Shown here one piece after another: positions 1-6,014 of a stretch of 6,014 nucleotides of DNA. The DNA is from Fidelibacterota bacterium (GTDB lineage Bacteria > Marinisomatota > Marinisomatia > Marinisomatales > UBA1611): positions 1 to 6,014 of the forward strand of contig NZKX01000055.1 of assembly GCA_002694025.1 (NCBI GenBank), read 5' to 3'. The position numbers and the translations under genes were made by a program. The notes under the pieces are model-generated. The model made no database searches. It worked only from the letters and a program-made list of their open reading frames with translations, and had not been told where the DNA came from. Numbering within the stretch: position 1 is the stretch's first letter; each line of letters begins with the position of its first letter.

Positions 1-150
1 GAAAAATATAAAAATATTTGGAAATATCATCACAAAATCTGCAATAAAATAAAATTATGAAACTAATAAAATTAAAATAATTAACTAATGTTAAGACTTA
101 TTCATCATACCACAAACAAAAATACCATGAATGTGAGGCTTGAGTACCCA

Positions 151-315
151 TTATGAATTAAACAAATTGAACAAAAGTGCAAAACCTAAAATCCCAATAA
201 ATACTCTTTCGCTGTTTAAACCTTTTGTAATTAACAGAATAATGGCGATTCCAATTATTAATGCACCTAATAATCTCCAAGGATTTAAGTCTCTTAATTT
301 TTCTAGCCATCTCAT
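151..315 (-). CDS. Small two-helix membrane protein, 54 aa, function unknown
   Basis: The minus strand reads ATG at 313-315 through to TAA at 151-153, giving 54 residues. The protein starts MRWLEKLRDLNPWRLLGA and then has two hydrophobic stretches, about residues 13-30 (ending IAIILLITKG) and 38-52 (VFIGILGFALLF), joined by a short polar turn around LNSER. The layout of a basic, amphipathic start followed by a helical hairpin is typical of genuine small inner-membrane proteins. It is far more protein-like than the plus-strand frame over the same bases, which needs a TTG start and is low in complexity. An in-frame stop at 352-354 with no other ATG between fixes the start. No Shine-Dalgarno is visible; the upstream bases are very AT-rich. 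It lies 154 bp downstream of the 470-850 gene on the same strand, with a possible weak terminator between. I do not recognise a named family. Confidence 0.6.
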   Translation of the reverse strand: MRWLEKLRDLNPWRLLGALIIGIAIILLITKGLNSERVFIGILGFALLFNLFNS

Positions 316-416
316 TTTTGAATATAATGATATATATATCTTGTAACGGCTTTATTTATAATATTCTGTTTTTTTGGACTTTGTATTAAATCATTCATAA
401 TATTGCAAACGGAAAA

Positions 417-433
417 CCCTTCCACCTTAAGGG
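417..433 (-). terminator. Possible weak intrinsic terminator after the 470-850 gene
   Basis: On the minus strand, 37 nt after the stop of the 470-850 gene, CCCTT, a 7-nt loop and AAGGG form a perfect 5-bp stem, directly followed by TTTTCCGTTT. The stem is short and the T-run is interrupted, so termination would be leaky at best. If it works, it separates the tandem membrane-protein genes from the small gene at 151-315. Confidence 0.3.
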
Positions 434-469
434 ACTAGTGAAAGAATTACCGTAAAATGTTTTTGAGTC

Positions 470-850
470 TTATTCTGTAAAAAAAGCTTCCGCAGTTGCA
501 CCCATGAAATATCCGTACAATATGGTAATGGATGCCGATGAAAAGCCACCAGTAAGATTATGTATACCTCCTGAGGAAAAATCAGCAAACATTAATATCA
601 TTCCCGTTAGGAATCCAAGCCAACCAGCTAAAGTGAAGTCAGACCTTAAAGATTTACCTAATTCTTTAACCTTTATTGTATGCCTTCGCATATAGTTCAA
701 CCCACCACCAACTCCAATAACAAATAAAAATGAAGGGGCACTTAAAAAGTGACCAAAACCTCCAGCAGCTCCTTCCACAAAAAAAGCATATGCTAATATC
801 CCGTTATAAAAAAAAGCAATACTAAAAAGGCCTATTATTTTATTATTCAT
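470..850 (-). CDS. Four-helix membrane protein, compact MotA/ExbB-like core (paralogue of 973-1422)
   Basis: This 126-residue protein is almost entirely membrane-embedded. Predicted helices lie at about residues 4-24, 33-53, 74-92 and 103-124, with a basic loop (RRHTIKVKELGKSLRSD) between helices 2 and 3. It is a clear paralogue of the next gene upstream: in the central 59 residues a bit over half are identical by eye, including PSF, GVG, MR-HT, KELG, DF, LAGW-GFL-G and, later, LYGY. Helix 2 (FLSAPSFLFVIGVGGGL) recalls the MotA signature of the 'PSLLIVxGG' type. Helices 3 and 4 (AGWLGFLTG, then SITILYGYFMG) recall the MotA/ExbB 'GxxGTLxGL...LLTTLYG' pattern. The roughly 100-residue cytoplasmic domain of true MotA is absent, so a stator role is not claimed. 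The ATG start has no Shine-Dalgarno. The gene could be co-transcribed with its paralogue 122 bp upstream. The existence of the gene is secure; the ion-channel resemblance is inference. Confidence 0.85.
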   Translation of the reverse strand: MNNKIIGLFSIAFFYNGILAYAFFVEGAAGGFGHFLSAPSFLFVIGVGGGLNYMRRHTIKVKELGKSLRSDFTLAGWLGFLTGMILMFADFSSGGIHNLTGGFSSASITILYGYFMGATAEAFFTE

Positions 851-972
851 TTCAAATACTTCATATTTTTTGTTTTAATTCAAATATTAAAATAAAAGAT
901 ATTTCTTTGTTCTATATCAAACAAATCCCGCATCTAGCGTATTTCTAAAATAATATTCATAGAAAAATCTAT

Positions 973-1422
973 TTATGTTTTTAGTGGTGGTGTCAAGGAG
1001 GCTTCAAAAATATTTCCACAAATATAGCCATACAATAAAGGTATCGTGATAGTTTTTAAGTTAGACACTACAAATGAAATACCCCATTCGATGTTTCCAA
1101 ACTGCTCATCCATACCAGCACCTAAAAATCCAAGACCAACCAAAAAGCCAATCCAACCTGCTAGAATGAAATCTTTTTTTAGTGCTATGCCTAATTCTTT
1201 CTGTTCTAATGTATGTTTTCTCATTAAGGTGAATCCAATACCAACACCAAAAACAAGAATAAATGATGGAATACTTATAAATTGAACAAATCTTCCCGCA
1301 ACTCCATCAATAAAAAGTACATAAGCCATCGAAACTATAGTTGATAAGTAATATAATAAAAAGCCAATAACAAGTGACCAGCTTAGATACATAGAAACAT
1401 TTCCAAACAGTTTTATTTTCAT
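973..1422 (-). CDS. Four-helix membrane protein, compact MotA/ExbB-like core (paralogue of 470-850)
   Basis: This 149-residue protein has predicted helices at about residues 14-38, 46-66, 85-103 and 114-140. Compared with its neighbour it has about 13 extra N-terminal residues, a longer segment between helices 3 and 4 (GMDEQFGNIEWG), and a polar tail ending TPPLKT. The shared core is FISIPSFILVFGVGIGF, then MRKHT, KELG, KKDF, LAGWIGFLVG and finally LLYGYICG. The helix 2 sequence resembles the MotA pattern in which a Pro-Ser begins a glycine-rich membrane helix. The helix 3 and 4 motifs fall in the order seen in MotA/TolQ/ExbB proton-channel subunits, but without the cytoplasmic stalk. An AAAAGG at 1431-1436, 8 nt before the ATG, is a plausible weak ribosome-binding site and supports the start. 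It follows the TonB receptor after 256 bp, so it probably has its own promoter. The function is not established; a membrane scaffold or ion-conducting subunit are both possible. Confidence 0.87.
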   Translation of the reverse strand: MKIKLFGNVSMYLSWSLVIGFLLYYLSTIVSMAYVLFIDGVAGRFVQFISIPSFILVFGVGIGFTLMRKHTLEQKELGIALKKDFILAGWIGFLVGLGFLGAGMDEQFGNIEWGISFVVSNLKTITIPLLYGYICGNIFEASLTPPLKT

Positions 1423-1678
1423 AACTTATGCCTTTTGATTTTGATTAACAAAAATTAAACATTTATAATATAAATTTAAACATTATTCGACATTTAATAA
1501 CTAATATTAGATTATTAATAGATGCATCCAAAATCTTATAACCTAAATTTCAGATTATCTTTTTAAATACATTACGAAGAAGAAGTATTTACGTTTATTC
1601 TTAAGATGTTAGAAGGTATTACTAAGGTCTATATTTCTAATAAATAATATCTCGCTTAAAATAAAGGCAATAGATATT
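1423..1678. other. 256-bp AT-rich spacer between TonB receptor and tandem membrane-protein genes
   Basis: No coding frame worth reporting was found on either strand. The only signal I can support is the AAAAGG at 1431-1436, eight bases before the ATG of the 973-1422 gene, which looks like a weak ribosome-binding site. Several TATAAA-like and TATTAT-like hexamers occur between about 1455 and 1515 and could be promoter -10 boxes for that gene, but the base composition makes them indistinguishable from chance. A 6-bp inverted repeat AAATAC/GTATTT near 1565-1590 has a long loop and is not a convincing terminator. Confidence 0.5.
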
Positions 1679-3721
1679 TTAAAACATTAATTCTAGGCCC
1701 ATTGAAAAATATCTTCCGTGAGCTGGTTCGAAATACCTACCACCCCATGCATTAGATCTTATGTTATCATAAAAATCATTTCCCAGAACATTATCGATAT
1801 TTAACTTAATAACGGAATTAACTTTTAAAGTTTCTATTTTTTTTAAAAGCATGAAATCTACTTTTCTATACCCTGGAATCATTTGCTCATTAAGGTCATC
1901 AGCATAAATTTTGGACTTCAATAAAATATTTATAGATACATCAATTCCAAAAAAATCAATCCTTTCGAGTTCGAGATGAAAATTATCTTTTGGTATAAGC
2001 GGTAGGAGATTTCCCATAAGATTTTCATCATCAATTTTATAATCAGTAAATCGAAAGTTTGAATTAGTGTAAGATAGAGAATAATTGATTTTATTTATCA
2101 GGGTCCCAATTAATTCCAATTCATATCCATTTTTCAAAGTTTTGCCAGAATTTCTATAAAATGTTCTTCCCGGAATTCCTGATAATTCAAATGGAATTAT
2201 TTCACCTTTAGTTCTAGTTTGAAAAAATGTACCCCTTACTTTTTTTAAATCACTAAACTCTCCTTCAAAACCCAATTCACCAGAAAAAGAATTTTGTGGT
2301 TCTAAATTATTATTTATGCCTTTACCACTTATGTTTTGAGGATCGTTTCCTAACTCATATAAGGTTGGAGTTTCAAAGTTTTGGGAAAAATTAGAAAATA
2401 GACGAAAGTCTCTAAATATCTCAAGGCTTAGTCCAGTTGAAGGACTAAAATTATGATATTCTCGAGCATCTCTATCTCCAATTAAAACATAATCTTCAAA
2501 GCTAATCAGATTTAAATCATATCTGATTGCTAAATTAAAAATGTGTCCCTTTTTGAACTTTAAAATATTATATAAAAACAATCCTAAGGATTTATAACTT
2601 TCATTCTTTTTGTAAACTAACTGCCCTTTTTCCCCTTGCATATTATCATACCTTGATCTTAAATCAACTTGATCAAGATATTCGAAACCGATCGAAGTTT
2701 TATTATTACTTAAGATAGTTGAACTCTTTTCAACAATAGAGCTGAAACCTCCGTACTTTCTAGCTAGTTCCGATTGTCCTCCAGATTCAAATGGTAGTCT
2801 ATTTTGGAATTGCCTTCCTTTGTAAAATAAATGTGATCTAAGATCATATTTTTCAAAAATAGTGGAGTTATAGATTAAACTAAATTTTGATTGAAAAACT
2901 GACTCTCCAGATCGATAGTCTATATTTGCAGTTCTTGCTCTTCTTCTATCTTCATTTACTTCATTAAGTGTCAAACCACCTGGATCGTAAGAAAAAGGGC
3001 TGAACAGGTTATTTAATGAAATTTTAAATTTCTGACTGCCTCTTAAAATAAATTCAGTGCTCAAATTAAGAATGTTGGATTCTGTAGAGCTATGCTGTCT
3101 AAAACCTTTTGAAAATTTATGAAGGCCATTTAACCTCCATTTAAAGATTTTATTAAACCCGTTAAGTTCAATATTTAATTTTTTTGAATTATAGCTACCC
3201 AAACAAATATTTAATTTATTTTGACTCTTGTCCGATAATGGGTTCGAAATGAAGTTCAAAGCTGCTCCTGAAGCATTTCCAAAAACACTAGACGATGGAC
3301 TTTTAAAAATATTAATAGTATTTATAAACATCAAATCAATCGCATCTAATTGAGCTTGGCCATCAGGTGTAGATTCTGGAACTCCATCTAAAAAAACTTT
3401 AACACCTCTAATACCAAATGAAGAACGCAAGCCTACTCCTCTTATCGATATACGAGTATCTTGTGCAAAGTTTTCATCGCTAAATACGGTAATTCCTGGT
3501 ACAGATTCAATAGCTGAGTTTAAAGTTAAACTATTTGATTTTTTTTTTAGTGAGCTTGGTTGAATGATATGTACTGGAGATTTACTTTGAGATTTTTGAT
3601 TTTTTCCTTGAACAGAAATTGGATCAAAATGATAGGATATTGAGTCTTGTATAGCAAGACAAATGACTGGCAGGAAAAAAAATATTAAGCCATTGTAAGT
3701 GTAATTTCTGATGCAATTCAT
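1679..3721 (-). CDS. TonB-dependent outer-membrane receptor, PqqU/YncD-like
   Basis: This 680-residue outer-membrane receptor would import a scarce ligand using TonB energy. I place the start at the ATG at 3719-3721. The frame is open to a TTG at 3775, but starting at the ATG gives a clean signal peptide (residues 1 to about 23, core LIFFFLPVICLA). A TonB-box-like DPISVQG lies near residues 32-38. The plug covers about 50-165: SVPGITV, SIRGVGLRSSFGIRG, VFLDGVPESTPDGQAQ and SSVFGNASGAALNF. The rest is a 22-strand-type barrel. Landmarks DPGGLT (246-251), NFETPTLYEL (448-457), NSGKTLKNGYELEL and a C-terminal GGRYFEPAHGR ending in Phe match in order what I recall of E. coli YncD (PqqU), the pyrroloquinoline quinone receptor, and the length is also close to it. 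There is no SusC-type N-terminal carboxypeptidase-like domain and no SusD partner, so it is not a typical glycan importer. Ligand assignment is family-level inference; siderophore-type ligands remain possible. Confidence 0.93.
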   Translation of the reverse strand: MNCIRNYTYNGLIFFFLPVICLAIQDSISYHFDPISVQGKNQKSQSKSPVHIIQPSSLKKKSNSLTLNSAIESVPGITVFSDENFAQDTRISIRGVGLRSSFGIRGVKVFLDGVPESTPDGQAQLDAIDLMFINTINIFKSPSSSVFGNASGAALNFISNPLSDKSQNKLNICLGSYNSKKLNIELNGFNKIFKWRLNGLHKFSKGFRQHSSTESNILNLSTEFILRGSQKFKISLNNLFSPFSYDPGGLTLNEVNEDRRRARTANIDYRSGESVFQSKFSLIYNSTIFEKYDLRSHLFYKGRQFQNRLPFESGGQSELARKYGGFSSIVEKSSTILSNNKTSIGFEYLDQVDLRSRYDNMQGEKGQLVYKKNESYKSLGLFLYNILKFKKGHIFNLAIRYDLNLISFEDYVLIGDRDAREYHNFSPSTGLSLEIFRDFRLFSNFSQNFETPTLYELGNDPQNISGKGINNNLEPQNSFSGELGFEGEFSDLKKVRGTFFQTRTKGEIIPFELSGIPGRTFYRNSGKTLKNGYELELIGTLINKINYSLSYTNSNFRFTDYKIDDENLMGNLLPLIPKDNFHLELERIDFFGIDVSINILLKSKIYADDLNEQMIPGYRKVDFMLLKKIETLKVNSVIKLNIDNVLGNDFYDNIRSNAWGGRYFEPAHGRYFSMGLELMF

Positions 3722-4062
3722 ATCGTAAAAACTATAAAAAATGTTTAATACACATTTAACGAAAAAGAGTAACAATTCGTTGCTTTCACAGTAAAAAATT
3801 TAAAAAATTTTCGAACAATTTATTTGCCTCTACCATACGGTAACCACATCCCTGAGTTTTGGGTTAAGAACTAAGAAGAAGATTTAGTAAATGATCATAT
3901 TTTCAAAATACTTTACAAGGAATGAGAACAAAAAACCCAATCCAGGAACAAGGCTTTCTCGAACAAATTTGGTATTTCTACAATGTCGGCAGGGATTTGA
4001 ACTTTTATTAGTTTGCTTTAAAAGTAGGAAATTTTGGATGAATTTTGATTCTAAATAATTCT
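3722..4062. other. 341-bp intergenic spacer between GH3 and TonB receptor genes, no supported gene
   Basis: This spacer separates the GH3 stop from the receptor start. It holds a doubled AAAAAATTT tract near 3794-3811, a small dyad TACC-ATAC-GGTA at 3831-3842, and a stretch at 3984-4002 whose minus strand resembles the 3' part of a tRNA T-loop and acceptor (GTTCAAATCCCTGCCGACA) but lacks the pairing strand. Short open frames exist on both strands (for example 3891-4058 plus, 55 codons), with no recognisable protein character or start signal. I see no convincing terminator after the GH3 gene. The length suggests the receptor has its own promoter. Confidence 0.6.
3731..3759 (-). promoter_or_regulatory. 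Candidate promoter for the TonB receptor gene
   Basis: Reading the minus strand, TTAAAT (3754-3759) and TATAGT (3731-3736, five of six matches to TATAAT) are separated by exactly 17 nt. The TATAGT ends only 9 nt before the ATG at 3721, so the leader would be nearly absent. Further upstream (about 3793-3811) is a doubled A6T3 tract that could act as an UP-like element. The -35 match is poor (three of six), and AT-rich DNA gives such boxes by chance. No Bacteroidota-type TAnnTTTG box was found in this spacer. Confidence 0.2.
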
Positions 4063-6014
4063 TTAGTGACTTAAAAGTTTTATATTACTTGTAAACAATA
4101 AATCCCTACTACTTGTCCCTAAATGAATACTATAGTCTCCTGGTATAATAACATACTTATTTTCATTTAAATCCCAGCTTTGTAAATCTGTAATTGCTAC
4201 CTTCATATATGATTTTAGTGATTCACCTTGATTTAAAAAAATACGTTTGAAGGCTTTTAGCTTTTTAATACCTTTATGTTCAATATAAAGTTGTGGCACT
4301 TCAGAACCTCGTCTTGAACCTATATTGGTGATGTTGAAATTTATTCTTAAAGTATCATTCTTAGAGAATTTAGTATCATTAAGCCTCACATCGTCTACTT
4401 TGAAATTCGTATAACTCAACCCATGACCAAAAGGATAGAGTGGCTCACCTTTAAAATACATATAGGTTCTACCATTCCTGATATCATAGTCATCAAAAGG
4501 AGGCAGATCCTTAATCCCTTTATAAAAAGTCATCGGTAATTTTCCCCCAGGATTAAAATCCCCAAATAACACCTCAGCTATAGCTTTCCCGCCTGATTGC
4601 CCAGGATACCAAGCTTCAATAATAGCTGAAATATGTTCATCTGCCCACGGTAAAGAAATCGTACTTCCATTAATCAAAACCAGTATTATGTTTTTGTTTA
4701 CATCATACACTTTCTTTAAAAGATTTTTTTGATCAAGTGGTAAATCAGTATTTTGTCTATCACGACCCTCTGATTCTATATAATCATAAGTCCCCATTAC
4801 CATAAGAACTAAATCTGATGATTTTGCCTTAGAAATAGCATCATCAATTAATCCTTCTTTGATCTCTGAAATCCCTAACCTAACCTCTCCCCATCCTTCA
4901 TCTTCAAAGTATTCAATGGAAAAGGGATATTGAGTTCCCTTTTTAAGGTAGCTTGTTTTAAATGTTGTATGACTATAATTATCTGAAACCTTATCAATTA
5001 TTTTTTTACCTTGAAAATAAAATTTGAGCCCGTCTATACCATTGACATTGATCTTATAACTACCTGACTTTTTTACTACAATGTTTCCAGAAAACCGTAC
5101 TGAGAAAAAGTTTGGCTCGAAAACTGTTGAATCTGGAGTACCATCAAATTCCCAACTTATGTTCGGAGACTTTTCTATCCTAACTAAGTCAGGTTTTTTT
5201 TTAATATCAAATCCTTTAAAGTATTCTGCTTTAACACCAGGGCTACCATCAAGAGTATAAAACATGTTATTAGGCATAGTTGGAAGCTTTGTTTCTAAGA
5301 TAGTAGTTCCCTGCGAATAAGTGATATTTGCATCAGGTATTAAACTTTTAATTCCCTCCAATGGTGTTATTTGAATTGAAGACTTTCCTGAGTATGTCCC
5401 AAATCTGCAAAAATTTGCATTGGGTCCAATAACTGCAACAGATTTAATATTTTTCTGTAATGGCAGGACATTATTTTTATTCTTCAGTAGGACCACAGAT
5501 TGAAGAGCAATTTGATGTGCAAGTTCCTGATGCTGTTTCGAATCCACTACATCCTTTGATATTTTTGAATAAGGATTCATTGAAGGTGGATCAAAGACTC
5601 CAAGCTTTATTCGTGTTGTGAAGATTCTCAAAAGTGCTTGATCAATATATTCCATAGTAATCAAACCTTGATTAAAGGCATCCTTTAGGTACAAGCGAAA
5701 GTAGCTACCGCAATTTAAATCTGTGCCTGCTTTCAGCGACAATGCTACTGCTTTTACAGGGTCACTAACATATTTGTGGTTGATATGAATATCATAAATA
5801 GCTCCACAATCTGTAACAACCCAACCAGGGAATTGCCATTCATTTCTTAATATATCTTGCAGCAAAAATTTATTGGCGGTACATGGAATACCGTTTAGAG
5901 CGTTATATGCGGTCATTACAGATTGTGCACCAGCATCTACAATACTGCTTTTAAATGCTGGGAGATAGTAATCCCTCAATATTTTCATTGGGACCTCAGA
6001 TGAGCCACTATGCC
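4063..6014 (-). CDS. Glycoside hydrolase family 3 with PA14 insert (beta-glucosidase/beta-xylosidase type), 5'-partial
   Basis: This is a retaining exo-glycosidase releasing terminal beta-linked sugars. The frame runs off the right edge. Residues before the internal ATG at 5986-5988 read HSGSSEVP, fitting the end of the family's KH(F/Y)xxHSG active-site segment, so the signal peptide and first part of the TIM barrel (perhaps 150-200 residues) are missing. Counting from that Met: barrel end with the nucleophile Asp60 in VVTDCGA (codon 5809-5811); the alpha/beta sandwich begins near 155 (SVVLLKN, VAVIGPN); a PA14 domain at about 245-375 (AEYFKGF, YKINVNGIDGLKFYF); the sandwich resumes with the likely acid/base Glu407 in ESEGRDR (codon 4768-4770), then AWYPGQSGG and YPFGHGLSY; a C-terminal Fn3-like domain covers about 535-630. 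All key residues are intact. The PA14 insert resembles that of K. marxianus BglI and Prevotella-type cellodextrinases, where it shapes the substrate pocket. Specificity between glucosides and xylosides cannot be decided here. Confidence 0.95.
   Translation of the reverse strand, partial: HSGSSEVPMKILRDYYLPAFKSSIVDAGAQSVMTAYNALNGIPCTANKFLLQDILRNEWQFPGWVVTDCGAIYDIHINHKYVSDPVKAVALSLKAGTDLNCGSYFRLYLKDAFNQGLITMEYIDQALLRIFTTRIKLGVFDPPSMNPYSKISKDVVDSKQHQELAHQIALQSVVLLKNKNNVLPLQKNIKSVAVIGPNANFCRFGTYSGKSSIQITPLEGIKSLIPDANITYSQGTTILETKLPTMPNNMFYTLDGSPGVKAEYFKGFDIKKKPDLVRIEKSPNISWEFDGTPDSTVFEPNFFSVRFSGNIVVKKSGSYKINVNGIDGLKFYFQGKKIIDKVSDNYSHTTFKTSYLKKGTQYPFSIEYFEDEGWGEVRLGISEIKEGLIDDAISKAKSSDLVLMVMGTYDYIESEGRDRQNTDLPLDQKNLLKKVYDVNKNIILVLINGSTISLPWADEHISAIIEAWYPGQSGGKAIAEVLFGDFNPGGKLPMTFYKGIKDLPPFDDYDIRNGRTYMYFKGEPLYPFGHGLSYTNFKVDDVRLNDTKFSKNDTLRINFNITNIGSRRGSEVPQLYIEHKGIKKLKAFKRIFLNQGESLKSYMKVAITDLQSWDLNENKYVIIPGDYSIHLGTSSRDLLFTSNIKLLSH

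Noticed and set aside
14..27. Perfect 6-bp palindrome ATATTT-GG-AAATAT
   Set aside because: AT-only arms in very AT-rich DNA; expected by chance and not linked to a gene.
98..151. 17-codon minus-strand frame whose ATG overlaps the stop of the 151-315 gene (TAATG)
   Set aside because: The stop-start overlap hints at coupling, but 17 residues (MGTQASHSWYFCLWYDE) with no recognisable character are too few to support a gene.
140..346. Plus-strand 68-codon frame with a TTG start
   Set aside because: Low-complexity Asn/Ile/Lys-rich product lying antisense to a much more protein-like 54-codon membrane protein on the minus strand.
504..695. Plus-strand 63-codon frame
   Set aside because: Lies wholly inside the conserved membrane-protein gene on the other strand; a shadow frame.
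1046..1285. Plus-strand 79-codon frame
   Set aside because: Antisense shadow of the 973-1422 gene, whose paralogue confirms the minus-strand reading.
3722..3775. Upstream extension of the TonB receptor to a TTG at 3775
   Set aside because: The extra 18 residues would precede a complete signal peptide that begins at the ATG at 3719-3721.
3891..4058. Plus-strand 55-codon frame in the GH3-receptor spacer, and an overlapping minus-strand frame containing a CxxC (PCRHC)
   Set aside because: Neither has a start signal or recognisable domain; the minus frame has no good start codon before the CxxC and overlaps the end of the GH3 gene.

Overview
This is an AT-rich window (roughly one third G+C by eye) with every supportable gene on the minus strand. 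The lack of clear Shine-Dalgarno sequences, the low G+C and a gene set of outer-membrane TonB receptor plus PA14-containing GH3 glycosidase fit a marine or aquatic Bacteroidota-type bacterium, or a relative of similar lifestyle. The lineage is an inference, since no rRNA or tRNA marker is present.

Layout in the direction of transcription (right to left): (1) a GH3 glycoside hydrolase with an inserted PA14 domain, whose N terminus lies beyond the right edge (4063-6014); (2) a 341-bp spacer with no supported gene; (3) a TonB-dependent outer-membrane receptor (1679-3721) whose plug and barrel landmarks follow the PqqU/YncD-like family rather than SusC; (4) a 256-bp spacer; (5) two paralogous four-helix membrane proteins in tandem (973-1422 and 470-850); (6) a 54-codon gene for a two-helix membrane protein (151-315). 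The last 150 bp hold no supportable gene.

The least ordinary part is the tandem pair. Both proteins carry a pattern recalling the transmembrane core of MotA/ExbB/TolQ proton-channel subunits: a 'PSFxxVxG' helix, then 'AGWxGFLxG', then 'LYGYxxG'. The large cytoplasmic domain that MotA has between helices 2 and 3 is replaced by about 20 charged residues. No MotB/ExbD/TolR-type partner is in view. This is a pattern-based inference that needs profile and structure comparison.

How the genes work together is only partly visible. The GH3 enzyme would release glucose or xylose from oligosaccharides, probably in the periplasm or at the cell surface. The receptor would import a small scarce ligand across the outer membrane using TonB/ExbB/ExbD energy; pyrroloquinoline quinone is the best family-based guess. 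Gaps of 122 to 341 bp argue against one tight operon, although the three small membrane-protein genes could share a transcript.
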